The translations under genes were made by a program, and so were the position numbers. Below the pieces are notes generated by a model. The model saw only the letters and a program-made list of their open reading frames with translations, was not told where the DNA came from and made no database searches. A stretch of 64,000 nt of DNA from Vibrio cortegadensis (lineage in GTDB: Bacteria; Pseudomonadota; Gammaproteobacteria; Enterobacterales; Vibrionaceae). Positions 53,605 to 62,485 of the stretch are shown here, one piece after another (within the stretch, counting starts at the first letter, position 1; every line of letters begins with the position of its first letter). Where the stretch lies: contig NZ_AP025472.1 in the NCBI RefSeq assembly GCF_024347395.1, positions 930,001-994,000 on the forward strand. Reading direction: 5' to 3'.

Positions 53605-54423
53605 ATGTACTGGGTGAATGGACAACCAAGTGACACAATCTTTTTAAGTGATCGATCTTTTCAATACGGAGATGGTTGCTTTACCACGATGCTCACACTA
53701 AACGGTGAGATTCAATATTGGCCGAAGCATATTCAGCGGATGAACCGGAGCCTTGATGCTTTGCAGATTCCTAGGCCCGATTGGGATCTCATCTTTACCT
53801 GGTTAGAGCAGGCAAGCCAAAAAGCGTCCAAAGCGGGGCTTAAGTTGCACATCAGTCGTGGTCAAGGTGGGAGAGGGTATAGCCCTAACAATATTTCACC
53901 AATTACGGTAACGATCAGTGATTTCAGCTTTCCTGAGTCATATGATCTATTTTCACAGAGCGGAATAGCCCTAACCATTTGTGAACACCGCTTAGGCTTA
54001 AATCCGTATTTAGCCGGCCACAAGCATAATAATCGGCTTGAGCAGATCTTAATGAAGTCTGAAGCCGAGCAACGTGGATATGTGGATGGCGTTGCGATGG
54101 ACATCAATGGCTATGTTATCGAGACAACAATGGCGAATCTATTTTGGGCGAAAGACAATGTGTTATATTCCCCGAGTCTTGTTAACTGTGGTGTCGCGGG
54201 TGTGATTCGTGAACAAATACTTGAATTCGCAAAACGAAATGAGATTGAGACAAAAATAGGACACTTTGAGCTTACTAGGCTATACGACGCCGATGAAATT
54301 TTTATTACCAACTCTATTTTAGGTGTCGTCCCTGTTACTCAAATAAATTTTTCTTCGGATCAGCACAGGGCTTATTCGATAGGAACAATGACAACAATAT
54401 TTCAGGAGACGATTAACTCGTGA
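53605..54423 (+). CDS. pabC: Aminodeoxychorismate lyase PabC
   Basis: This is a 272-residue fold-type IV PLP enzyme releasing pyruvate from 4-amino-4-deoxychorismate to make p-aminobenzoate for folate. Visible are FLSDRSFQYGDGCFTTM, the PLP lysine in LAGHKHNNRLEQIL, and ITNSILGVVPV. The ATG at 53605 follows GGGAT. The mltG GTG start overlaps its stop by 4 nt, indicating coupled translation. Confidence 0.95.
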   Translation: MYWVNGQPSDTIFLSDRSFQYGDGCFTTMLTLNGEIQYWPKHIQRMNRSLDALQIPRPDWDLIFTWLEQASQKASKAGLKLHISRGQGGRGYSPNNISPITVTISDFSFPESYDLFSQSGIALTICEHRLGLNPYLAGHKHNNRLEQILMKSEAEQRGYVDGVAMDINGYVIETTMANLFWAKDNVLYSPSLVNCGVAGVIREQILEFAKRNEIETKIGHFELTRLYDADEIFITNSILGVVPVTQINFSSDQHRAYSIGTMTTIFQETINS

Positions 54424-55436
54424 TTAAGAAGTTACTACTCTTGCTTACAGTACTAGCGGTATTGGCGGCAGGCGCTTTTTTTTATACCACATCGCAAATT
54501 CAACAATTTCTCGATCAACCTGTTCAGATCCAAGATGAGGAAATTGTAACCATAAAACCAGGCATGAGCTTTAATCGTGTCCTGAATCAATTTGTTACGG
54601 ATAGCTGGATTGTAAGTAACCCAACATCAAAATTAGTACGCCGATTACATCCTGAGCTGACTCACATTAAAGCGGGTACTTTTTTGATTGAGCCTGAACA
54701 ATCACTGCGAGAAGTGTTAGCGTTTCTCGTTGAAGGAAAAGAGCACCAATTTTCGATTACTTTTGTGGAAGGTAGCCGATTCAGTGAATGGCTAGAGCAA
54801 TTTAAACAAGCGAAGTATTTGGATCACAGTCTAGCGGGTTTATCTGAAACCGAAATTACCCAAAAGTTAGGGATAGATAGAGATAAGTTAGAAGGCCTAT
54901 TTTTAGCTGAAACCTATTATTACACTTTAGGAACGTCGGATTTCGATATATTGAAGCGAGCACATGCAAACTTAAAGCAAGTATTGGACCTGCACTGGTC
55001 ATCACGTCAGGATAAGCTACCTTTGAAAAGTGATTATGAGGCTTTAATCCTCGCTTCAATCATTGAAAAAGAGACAGCGGTTGCCTCTGAGCGTGAAAGA
55101 GTCGCTTCTGTGTTTATCAATCGATTGAATAAACGCATGCGTTTGCAGACGGATCCTACGGTTATTTATGGGATGGGTGACAACTACAAAGGCAATATTC
55201 GTAAGAAGGATTTACGAGCTCGCACGGCTTATAACACTTATGTGATTAACGGTTTGCCACCAACACCAATCGCGATGGCTGGTGAGGCATCAATTAAGGC
55301 AGCATTGAACCCTGAAAAAGGAAAATATCTCTACTTTGTTGCTAGCGGAACTGGCGGCCATGTATTCTCTAAAACCCTAGCTGAACATAATCGTGCGGTT
55401 AGAGCGTACCTAAAACAATTAAGAAAGAATAAATGA
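54420..55436 (+). CDS. mltG: Endolytic murein transglycosylase MltG
   Basis: This 338-residue inner-membrane enzyme cleaves nascent glycan strands and terminates their polymerisation. One N-terminal membrane segment (LLLLLTVLAVLAAGAFFYT), a LysM-like region, then the catalytic domain with the Glu in IIEKETAVASERERVASVF and MRLQTDPTVIYGMG. It starts with GTG overlapping the pabC stop, and its own stop overlaps the tmk ATG. Confidence 0.96.
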   Translation: MIKKLLLLLTVLAVLAAGAFFYTTSQIQQFLDQPVQIQDEEIVTIKPGMSFNRVLNQFVTDSWIVSNPTSKLVRRLHPELTHIKAGTFLIEPEQSLREVLAFLVEGKEHQFSITFVEGSRFSEWLEQFKQAKYLDHSLAGLSETEITQKLGIDRDKLEGLFLAETYYYTLGTSDFDILKRAHANLKQVLDLHWSSRQDKLPLKSDYEALILASIIEKETAVASERERVASVFINRLNKRMRLQTDPTVIYGMGDNYKGNIRKKDLRARTAYNTYVINGLPPTPIAMAGEASIKAALNPEKGKYLYFVASGTGGHVFSKTLAEHNRAVRAYLKQLRKNK

Positions 55437-56065
55437 ATCAAACAAAATTTATTGTAGTCGAAGGGCTAGAAGGGGCGGGGAAAAGCACCGCAATTAATGC
55501 AATTTTAGATACGCTCAATCAGTTTGGAGTCGATCAAATTGTTAATACACGAGAGCCTGGCGGTACGGTTTTAGCCGAAAAAATGCGCTCATTAGTGAAA
55601 GAGGAACATGACGGCGAAGTGCTTCAAGACATGACTGAATTATTGCTTATGTACGCTGCTCGAGTTCAACTAGTGGAAAATGTCATCAAGCCTGCTCTAA
55701 ATGCCGGAAATTGGGTGGTAGGTGATCGCCACGATATGTCATCTCAAGCTTATCAAGGTGGTGGTCGTCAAATCGCAAGATCGACGATGGAAAACCTTAG
55801 AGAGACAACCCTAAAAGGATTTAAACCTGATTTGACTCTATATCTTGACCTTGATCCTCGCGTTGGTCTTGAACGTGCAAGAGGCCGCGGAGAGCTCGAT
55901 CGTATAGAGAAAATGGATATTAGTTTTTTTGACCGTACAAGAGAGCGTTATTTAGAAATAGCGGCATCTGATGATTCTGTGTTTGTCATTAATGCTGAGC
56001 AAGAGATTGCTAATGTTGCTAAAGATATTAAAGTGACTTTAATTACATGGCTTAAGGCTCAGTAG
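55433..56065 (+). CDS. tmk: Thymidylate kinase
   Basis: This is a 210-residue kinase converting dTMP to dTDP. Walker A is VEGLEGAGKSTAI, DR-motif VVGDRHDMSSQAYQGGGR, and the lid ERARGRGELDRIE. The ATG overlaps the mltG stop (ATGA). The order mltG-tmk-holB is the standard enteric and Vibrio arrangement. Confidence 0.97.
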   Translation: MNQTKFIVVEGLEGAGKSTAINAILDTLNQFGVDQIVNTREPGGTVLAEKMRSLVKEEHDGEVLQDMTELLLMYAARVQLVENVIKPALNAGNWVVGDRHDMSSQAYQGGGRQIARSTMENLRETTLKGFKPDLTLYLDLDPRVGLERARGRGELDRIEKMDISFFDRTRERYLEIAASDDSVFVINAEQEIANVAKDIKVTLITWLKAQ

Positions 56066-56073
56066 GTTCACTT

Positions 56074-57039
56074 ATGAGTACACTCTATCCATGGTTGCAA
56101 CCAACATGGGAACAGTTAAAAGATAAGTTAGACAACCAGCGCTTATCTGGTTCAATGCTGATTTCAGCGTGTAATGGCGTGGGGATCTTACAGTTATTGG
56201 AGCACTTTAGCGCAGCGCTGATGTGTTCTAATTACACTAGTGAGGCGTGCGGATTTTGTCATAGCTGCGAACTGATAAAGTCGGGTAGCCATCCGGATCT
56301 ACACTGGATAAAACCAGAGAAGGAAGGTAAATCAATCACGGTTGATCAGATCCGACAATGTAATCATATTGCTCAGCAGTCATCACAGTTAAATGGAACT
56401 CGATTGATCATCGTGACGCCAGCTGAAGCTATGAACGAATCGGCGTCTAATGCTCTACTTAAAACACTAGAAGAGCCCGCAGATAATTGCGTTTTTTTGT
56501 TGGTGACAGAGAACTCTCATAAGCTTTTACCCACCATCATTAGTCGCTGCCAACAAATGCAAATTGTTTTACCTTCATCTGCAGACCTGACGGATTGGGT
56601 TGGCCAACAAACCAGCAATGAAATTCCAAACTATGTAGCAAGTTTGAATCATCATGCTCCTCTTAAAACTCTAGAATTTGTCAATGAGAATGGCGTTGAA
56701 AGCTATCGTGGTGTTGAGTCCGCGTTTATTACTTTTATTGACGGAAAATCTACGGATGTTTATGAGTTGTGGTCAGCACTAGAAAGTGACACGTCGACGA
56801 AGTTGAGCTGGATCTGGTATTTACTCAGTGATACTCAAAAAGCTCACTTTGGTATAAATAGTCGTGATTTGCTTCCTGGGAGCGATGCATTAGCCAAATT
56901 ATTAACTTATGAAGCAAGCTACCAGTTGTCACACTTATTAAAAGATTTGATGGATCAGCTTTCAAACCATACGGGTTTAAACACAGAGTTGATGGTTATT
57001 AATTGGTTACTGAAATTGCAAGAGGCATCATGTTCGTAG
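56074..57039 (+). CDS. holB: DNA polymerase III delta-prime subunit HolB
   Basis: This 321-residue clamp-loader subunit acts as the stator. Zinc-binding cysteines appear as C-x8-C-x2-C-x2-C from about residue 51 (CSNYTSEACGFCHSC). The P-loop is degenerate (ACNGVGILQLL), as expected for delta-prime, which does not hydrolyse ATP. SRC motif: IISRCQQM. It overlaps ycfH by 10 nt. Confidence 0.95.
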   Translation: MSTLYPWLQPTWEQLKDKLDNQRLSGSMLISACNGVGILQLLEHFSAALMCSNYTSEACGFCHSCELIKSGSHPDLHWIKPEKEGKSITVDQIRQCNHIAQQSSQLNGTRLIIVTPAEAMNESASNALLKTLEEPADNCVFLLVTENSHKLLPTIISRCQQMQIVLPSSADLTDWVGQQTSNEIPNYVASLNHHAPLKTLEFVNENGVESYRGVESAFITFIDGKSTDVYELWSALESDTSTKLSWIWYLLSDTQKAHFGINSRDLLPGSDALAKLLTYEASYQLSHLLKDLMDQLSNHTGLNTELMVINWLLKLQEASCS

Positions 57040-57797
57040 ATTCACACTGCCACCTAGATAAGCTTGATTACACTGATTTACACAATGGAATTGAAGATGT
57101 AATTAACAAAGCTAAGCAAGCTAAAGTGGAGTCACTGCTATCGGTAGGGGTAACTTTAGACTCTTTTCCTAAAATGCTTGAGATGATTGCCCCATATGAG
57201 CAAGTTCATGCCTCTTGTGGTGTTCATCCACTCGATGTCGAAAGTGACTTCTCACTCGACAAGTTATATGAATACGCCAAACATCCCAAAGTGGTTGCGA
57301 TTGGTGAAACGGGTCTAGATTATCATTATCAACCGGAGACTGCGGAGTTACAGAAGTTACGCTTTGAGCAACAGGTTGAACTAGCCGTTGAGGTGAATAA
57401 GCCACTCATTATTCATACTCGCAATGCGCGTGAAGATACTTTATCGATTTTGAAAAATGGCGGCGCAGATAAATGTGGTGGTGTGATCCACTGCTTTACT
57501 GAAGATTTAAAGTTTGCTGAATCTGCTATGGAGCTTGGCTTCTATATATCAATTTCGGGAATAGTGACGTTCAGACAAGCCAAAGAGTTGAAAGAAGTGG
57601 TGGCGGCATTGCCGTTAGAAAGGCTGCTTATTGAAACGGATTCTCCCTACTTAGCTCCAGTTCCGCATCGTGGAAAAGAGAATCAACCAGCGTATGTTGT
57701 GGAAGTTGCATCCTATATTGCACAGTTAAAAGGGGCGTCGTTATCCTCAGTTGCTGAAAAAACCACCAAAAACTACCACGATCTTTTTTTGCGATGA
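57030..57797 (+). CDS. ycfH: TatD-family metal-dependent hydrolase YcfH
   Basis: This is a 255-residue TIM-barrel hydrolase of the TatD DNase family. Metal ligands are visible in DSHCHLDKL, GETGLDYHY, LIIHTRNARED, VIHCFT and LLIETDSPYLAP. The ATG at 57030 is preceded by AGAGG; the frame extends upstream into holB without an SD. A terminator closes the operon 19 bp downstream. Confidence 0.95.
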   Translation: MFVDSHCHLDKLDYTDLHNGIEDVINKAKQAKVESLLSVGVTLDSFPKMLEMIAPYEQVHASCGVHPLDVESDFSLDKLYEYAKHPKVVAIGETGLDYHYQPETAELQKLRFEQQVELAVEVNKPLIIHTRNAREDTLSILKNGGADKCGGVIHCFTEDLKFAESAMELGFYISISGIVTFRQAKELKEVVAALPLERLLIETDSPYLAPVPHRGKENQPAYVVEVASYIAQLKGASLSSVAEKTTKNYHDLFLR

Positions 57798-57815
57798 AAA
57801 ATCAAATTGGACTGT

Positions 57816-57840
57816 AAAAAGGAGCGAAAGCTCCTTTTTT
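57816..57840 (+). terminator. Intrinsic terminator after ycfH
   Basis: AAAAAGGAGC and GCTCCTTTTT pair around a GAAA tetraloop with a T tail. It ends the long yceD-ycfH gene string. Confidence 0.95.
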
Positions 57841-58243
57841 ATTGTTTTTATCTTATTCTATGCTGTGTTTGCTAATGTTTACGGATTTTGTTGAAGCCGA
57901 GATGTCAAATAAGTCAAAATGTAAATTTGTTACATAAAATAACAACTGCCAATATTTTATTTACGCAGTAAAATAAACCTTGTTGATTATAAAGTTGATT
58001 AATAACAATGGTTTAAGTTGCATGCAAAGCATTGCAGAGTGGGTTTTGCACTGTGATCTATAATGGGTTTTGAAACTAAATTTCGTAAGTAACTAGATAT
58101 ATAGGGGTGCAACAATATATATTTAGAGGCGAAAAATATAACGGAACACATGGTTACATTTTCAATGGGTGCTAACATTTAGGCTGCGGGGGTGTGCCGT
58201 TAGAACCCATAAAAAACTTATAAATTTTATCAGGAGCATAAAA
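57841..58243 (+). promoter_or_regulatory. ptsG upstream region
   Basis: This AT-rich region of 403 bp contains the ptsG promoter and leader. CTGTGATCTATAATG (58051-58065) carries a TGTGA half-site compatible with a weak CRP site; the second half is poor. An AT-rich tract near 58090-58140 precedes CAGGAG. In E. coli, SgrS pairs around the ptsG SD; only the CAGGAGCA core is shared here, so that is not claimed. Confidence 0.4.
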
Positions 58244-59677
58244 ATGTTTAAAAATCTTTTTGCCAACCTGCAAAAAGTCGGTAAGGCTCTGATGCTACCA
58301 GTATCAGTTCTTCCGGTTGCAGGTATTTTACTTGGTGTTGGTGCTGCAAACTTTAGTTTCCTTCCAGAAGTGGTTTCTCACTTAATGGAACAAGCTGGTG
58401 GTTCAGTATTCGGCCAAATGCCACTACTATTCGCAGTAGGTGTTGCACTAGGTTTTACAAATAACGACGGTGTTGCAGGCCTTTCTGCTATCGTTGGTTA
58501 CGGTATCATGACAGCGACACTAGCAGTAATGGCTACTGTATTTGGTGTAGATAAAATCGATACTGGTGTTCTAGGTGGTATCTTAGCTGGTGGTGTAGCA
58601 GGTTGGGCATTTAACCGCTTCTTCAAGATTCAGCTTCCAGAATATCTTGGCTTCTTCGCTGGTAAGCGTGCAGTGCCAATCGTAACTGGTTTCATCTCTA
58701 TTGCTCTTGGTCTAATCCTTTCTGTTATTTGGCCACCAGTGGGTTCTGCAATCGCAGCATTCTCTGATTGGGCAGCTAACCAAAACCCAGTTACTGCATT
58801 TGGTATCTACGGTATTGTTGAGCGTTCTCTGATCCCATTCGGTCTTCACCACATTTGGAACGTACCTTTCTTCTACGAAGCGGGTCAATGTACAAATAAC
58901 GCTGGCGAAACTGTAAACGGTATCATGACTTGTTTCCTTACTGCAGATGACGCATCTCGCGCTGCTGGTAACGGTTTCGGTCAACTAGCGGGTGGTTACC
59001 TATTCAAAATGTTCGGTCTTCCTGCTGCTGCTATCGCTATCGCGCATTCAGCTAAACCTGAAAACCGTGCAAAAGTAATGGGCATCATGGCTTCTGCCGC
59101 TCTAACTTCTTTCCTAACAGGTATTACTGAACCAATTGAATTCTCTTTCCTATTCATTGCTCCAGTACTATACGGAATTCACGCGGTACTTTCTGGTCTA
59201 GCTTACGTACTAACTAACTCTTTAGGTGTTGTACACGGTCACACATTCTCTAACGGTTTCATTGACTTTATTGTTCAATCTCCTCGTGCTGAGAACATGT
59301 TACTTCTAGTTGGTCTTGGTCTTGTATACGCTGTAATCTACTACGTAGTATTCCGTGCAGTAATCAAAGCTATGGACCTTAAAACTCCTGGCCGTGAAGA
59401 CGAAAGCGAAGACACTGCTTCTGCAGCTACTGGTTCTGAACTAGCGGGTGAATTAGTTGCAGCATTTGGCGGTAAAGCAAACATCACTAACCTAGATGCT
59501 TGTATCACTCGTCTACGTGTTTCTGTTGCTGAAACAGATGCAGTTAACCAAGACAAACTGAAACAGCTTGGTGCTGCTGGTGTTGTTGTTGTATCTGGTG
59601 GTGTTCAAGCTATCTTCGGTACTAAATCTGACAACCTGAAAACAGAAATGGATGAGTGGATTCGCAACAACGCGTAA
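58244..59677 (+). CDS. ptsG: PTS glucose-specific EIICB component
   Basis: This 477-residue protein imports and phosphorylates glucose. The IIC membrane domain (residues 1-385) opens MFKNLFANLQKVGKALMLPV and contains GITEPIEFSFLFIAPVLY with the sugar-binding Glu. The IIB domain (about 400-477) has the phosphorylated Cys in LDACITRLRV. The ATG at 58244 with CAGGAG gives the E. coli length; the longer frame to 58169 has no support. Codon use is strongly biased, suggesting high expression. Confidence 0.97.
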   Translation: MFKNLFANLQKVGKALMLPVSVLPVAGILLGVGAANFSFLPEVVSHLMEQAGGSVFGQMPLLFAVGVALGFTNNDGVAGLSAIVGYGIMTATLAVMATVFGVDKIDTGVLGGILAGGVAGWAFNRFFKIQLPEYLGFFAGKRAVPIVTGFISIALGLILSVIWPPVGSAIAAFSDWAANQNPVTAFGIYGIVERSLIPFGLHHIWNVPFFYEAGQCTNNAGETVNGIMTCFLTADDASRAAGNGFGQLAGGYLFKMFGLPAAAIAIAHSAKPENRAKVMGIMASAALTSFLTGITEPIEFSFLFIAPVLYGIHAVLSGLAYVLTNSLGVVHGHTFSNGFIDFIVQSPRAENMLLLVGLGLVYAVIYYVVFRAVIKAMDLKTPGREDESEDTASAATGSELAGELVAAFGGKANITNLDACITRLRVSVAETDAVNQDKLKQLGAAGVVVVSGGVQAIFGTKSDNLKTEMDEWIRNNA

Positions 59678-59696
59678 TCATTAATCTGAATTAACT

Positions 59697-59724
59697 AAAA
59701 AGGAGACTACGGTCTCCTTTTTTT
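59697..59724 (+). terminator. Intrinsic terminator of ptsG
   Basis: AAAGGAGAC and GTCTCCTTT pair around a 4-nt loop, followed by a run of T, 20 bp after the stop. Confidence 0.94.
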
Positions 59725-59933
59725 GATCTTGCAAGTGTAGGACTTTACGCTCGTTTTTAAACTTTACTCTTAATCAAAGAGTTTTCACTTCTTTGTGCAT
59801 CGTTACCGACTTTGGCTACACCACCGCTGTGTATTCGCGTGACTTTCTTCCCGCGATATTAATGAACTTCGTAATGCACTTGTTTACTTTACTGGTTCGA
59901 TGCGCTTCTCTTCAGCCATGAGTCCATATATCA

Positions 59934-60070
59934 GGGTCTGTTGACCTTTCACCGAACCTTTCGGGAAGTGTTTGTGGTTTATCAGGTAGGGTAACGACAT
60001 TTCAAAGCCTCAGCCTTGTATAGAGCTCCCACAAACTGCGCAAAAACCAGCACGAAAGATCAACAGACCC
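59934..60070. mobile_element. 137-bp MITE-like element with 17-bp terminal inverted repeats
   Basis: The left end (GGGTCTGTTGACCTTTC) and the inverted right end (from GAAAGATCAACAGACCC) match at 16 of 17 bases. An inner inverted pair, GTTTGTGG and CCACAAAC, lies further in. There is no transposase frame. No convincing target-site duplication is seen at the borders. It could be a non-autonomous transposable element or the remains of an insertion sequence. Confidence 0.65.
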
Positions 60071-60157
60071 AAGTTATTCGTGTACGGTTCTAGTCGTTGT
60101 ATTGGATGCATTAGAAGGACTGATCATGATGTGATTTGTTTGGGAAAGGCACGTCAT

Positions 60158-60199
60158 GGTATTGGTATTGGTATTGGTATTGGTATTGGTACTGGTATC
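60158..60199. repeat. GGTATT hexanucleotide microsatellite
   Basis: Five perfect copies of GGTATT are followed by GGTACT and GGTATC. The unit is a multiple of three, so length change would not shift a frame. It is in the gene-free region downstream of ptsG. Confidence 0.92.
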
Positions 60200-60376
60200 G
60201 GCTGGAGTGTAACTTATGGTGGAATAGGGATATTAAGAGTCGTCCAATCTTTATTAGTCATAATAGTGAGGCCAGTGGGGAGGCAAAGTATCGCGAGATA
60301 GGTCTAATCGTGTTGTATTTGGTCTATTGAGGTCGCTATCGCTGAGAGACTTATCACGATTAATGTTCAGATGTAA

Positions 60377-60405
60377 AAATGCCGATAGAAAACTATCGGC
60401 ATTTT
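60377..60405 (-). terminator. Intrinsic terminator after the NSS transporter operon
   Basis: AATGCCGATAG and CTATCGGCATT form a perfect 11-bp stem around a 4-nt loop. On the minus strand it ends in TTTTT, 24 bp after the small-subunit stop. Confidence 0.9.
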
Positions 60406-60428
60406 GTCATTCAGAAATGAATGTTAAG

Positions 60429-60524
60429 TTACTTCTTGTCCATCGCTTTCTTGATGCAGATAGCAGCGCCACCCCAAGTAATGCCAAGACCAAGAACCAT
60501 CATAATAATTGCACTAGTAGTCAT
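60429..60524 (-). CDS. MetS-type small subunit of NSS transporter (31 residues)
   Basis: On the minus strand an ATG at 60524 encodes 31 residues, MTTSAIIMMVLGLGITWGGAA then ICIKKAMDKK. It has one membrane helix with a Trp-Gly-Gly turn and a Lys-rich cytosolic tail. AAGGAGG, inside the last codons of the transporter gene, is 7-8 nt upstream, and only 2 nt separate transporter stop and start codon. This is the layout of MetS-like small subunits required by NSS methionine/alanine importers such as MetPS of Corynebacterium. Too short for ordinary ORF calling. Confidence 0.85.
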   Translation of the reverse strand: MTTSAIIMMVLGLGITWGGAAICIKKAMDKK

Positions 60525-60526
60525 AA

Positions 60527-61984
60527 TTAAGCCTCCTTGCGGCTAGTTACGTTAATTACCACGCCGACAGCGAGCAATAGACCAATCATTACCCAACCAA
60601 GCGTTAAGTCGTAGCCTGCGTAGCCATCTGTCAGTAATGCTTGCAGTTTAGTAGCAACGATAATGGCTAAAATAACAGGAGTGATGAAGCGTAGACACAC
60701 ATCAAACCAAGTACCGATCGTGAAGTCAGAGATTTTATTTACGTATTCGCGTACATCTGCAATTTTCAATAACCAAGTCATGAGTACGATTTCAACTAGG
60801 CAACTCACTACGATACCAACGTTGTTTGCAAAATGGTCTACTAAATCAAGAAGCAGTAGGCCACCGTTGGTTGCAAATGCCATTGAAATAACAAATCCAG
60901 AACCAATGACAATATTGGCAGCTTTCTTACGGCTCCAGTTCAGCTTATCGATTACCGCAGAGGTTACCGCTTCCATGATTGAGATATGTGAACTAAGACC
61001 AGCCACAACCAAAGCAAAGAAGAATAGTGGCCCCAGAATGTAAGGAGCAGGCAACAAGTTAATTGCAGCCGGAAGCGTTACAAATGCAAGCCCTACGCCC
61101 GCGCTTACCACTTCTGTTAGCGGTTTGCCCTGTTCTTGAGCCATATAGCCTAGTACAGAGAAAATCATGATACCAGCAAGGATAGAGAAGCCACAGTTAA
61201 TCAACACCGTCATGAACGCGTTGTTTGTGATGTCTGATTTCTCTGGCAGGTAGCTAGAGTAAGCAAGCATAATGGCAAAACCAATACTTAGGGTGAAGAA
61301 GATTTGACCATAAGCAGCAGCCCAAACTTTAACATCCCAAATTTTGCTGAAATCGGGTTCAAACAGATAGTTCACACCGTTTAGAGCACCTGGTAGGAAG
61401 ATCATGCGTGCAATTAAAAGGACAACCATGATGAACAAAATTGGCATCATAATTTTTGCAGCGCGTTCAATACCAGCTTTTACACCACCAACAATGGCAG
61501 CGTAAGTGATTGCCCAGGCTATAAGCATCGAAGCCGCGATACCCCATTGAATGCTACCTAAGCTTGTTGGAGTGTTATCACCAAGAGCAAGGTATTCACT
61601 GAAGAAGAAAGCGTTCGTGTCTGCTCCCCAACTTTGAGTAAACGACATACCAAAGTAAGAGATAGCCCAACCAATAACCGCCACATAATAAACCGCAATA
61701 ACGGCAGCTACACCAACTTGAAACCAACCAAGCCATTCAAACTTTGAATTGATTTTTGCTAAGGTGGTTGGTGCTGAACCACGGTACTTCTGACCCATAC
61801 TAAACTCTAGGATCATGAAAGGGATACCTGCGGTGAGCATGGCAAAAAGGTAAGGGATAAAAAAGGCACCACCACCATTCTCATAGGCCATGTAAGGAAA
61901 ACGCCAAATGTTTCCAAGACCGATCGCAGATCCGACTGCTGCTAGGATAAATCCTGCACGGGATCCCCACTGTTCTCGCTTCAT
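60527..61984 (-). CDS. Sodium-dependent transporter, NSS (SNF) family
   Basis: This is a 485-residue transporter with about 12 membrane segments. The N-terminal SNF signature (SRAGFILAAVGSAIGLGNIWRFPYMAYENGGGAF-like, including GSAIGLGNIWRFPY) binds Na+ and substrate. The family imports amino acids with Na+. The partner small-subunit gene downstream suggests a MetP-type system for methionine, alanine or similar. SD AAGGAG precedes the ATG. A compound hairpin lies in the leader at 62046-62096. Confidence 0.92.
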   Translation of the reverse strand: MKREQWGSRAGFILAAVGSAIGLGNIWRFPYMAYENGGGAFFIPYLFAMLTAGIPFMILEFSMGQKYRGSAPTTLAKINSKFEWLGWFQVGVAAVIAVYYVAVIGWAISYFGMSFTQSWGADTNAFFFSEYLALGDNTPTSLGSIQWGIAASMLIAWAITYAAIVGGVKAGIERAAKIMMPILFIMVVLLIARMIFLPGALNGVNYLFEPDFSKIWDVKVWAAAYGQIFFTLSIGFAIMLAYSSYLPEKSDITNNAFMTVLINCGFSILAGIMIFSVLGYMAQEQGKPLTEVVSAGVGLAFVTLPAAINLLPAPYILGPLFFFALVVAGLSSHISIMEAVTSAVIDKLNWSRKKAANIVIGSGFVISMAFATNGGLLLLDLVDHFANNVGIVVSCLVEIVLMTWLLKIADVREYVNKISDFTIGTWFDVCLRFITPVILAIIVATKLQALLTDGYAGYDLTLGWVMIGLLLAVGVVINVTSRKEA

Positions 61985-62485
61985 AAATTACTCCTTTTCA
62001 ACTCCCTGAGGTATGAAGCTTCTCTCTTAGCTTGGTGCTAGATAGTGGAAGAAAGTCCAATAGAGGAAATCTATTGAATGATTGCTCTATCTTCCATGAT
62101 TTAGCAAAAATGTAGTTATATATGTTGTTTACTTAGAGAGAACTCAGAATATTGTTCTTAATTATACGATGTGTGTTTGCGAAAACTGAAACTATCAGCT
62201 ACGCATGTCATTGAGACTACCGATTAAATTTGGTTAAGGCAATAGAATGTAGATGTTATTTAATGAGGGTCTGTTGGTTGATATATTGTTAATTCACTTG
62301 TTTTTTAGTGAATGAGCAGTGGTGAATGCCTTGGTTCAGTGTGATTGTTCGGGTATTTATTGAGAGAGTAGGATAAAAGACTTAAAAATTAAATAGAGCG
62401 TATGACTGAAATTTGTACACCTCTCAGTTAATACCACCGATTACTACCCTATAAATACCAAATTCTTGAACTGATCATTTTTAAG
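61985..62485. other. Leader and promoter region of the NSS transporter
   Basis: This is a 501-bp gap between two minus-strand genes. Nearest the transporter is a nested hairpin (TGGAAGA/TCTTCCA enclosing CAATAGA/TCTATTG, 62046-62096). At 62267 GGGTCTGTTG repeats the first 10 bases of the 59934 element's end. The remainder is AT-rich with no gene or recognised signal. Confidence 0.5.

Larger units (their letters stand above)
59725..60376. other. Gene-free stretch between ptsG and the MetS-type gene
   Basis: About 650 bp contains no supportable gene. It holds the inverted-repeat element at 59934-60070 and the GGTATT array at 60158-60199. Short frames crossing the array encode Gly-Ile or Trp-Tyr runs and lack SDs. 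The minus strand around 59765-59930 looks faintly coding-like but has stops in every frame; I could not identify a parent gene. Confidence 0.6.

Noticed and set aside
58215..58245. SgrS-type small-RNA pairing site at the ptsG SD
   Set aside because: Only the short CAGGAGCA core resembles E. coli and includes the SD itself, so similarity is not informative.
60080..60330. Two overlapping frames through the GGTATT array (Gly-Ile and Trp-Tyr runs)
   Set aside because: No SD, no recognisable domain, and composition is dominated by the repeat; best seen as non-coding.
61985..62110. Glycine riboswitch upstream of the NSS transporter
   Set aside because: The leader has hairpins but none of the conserved glycine-aptamer sequence blocks could be found.
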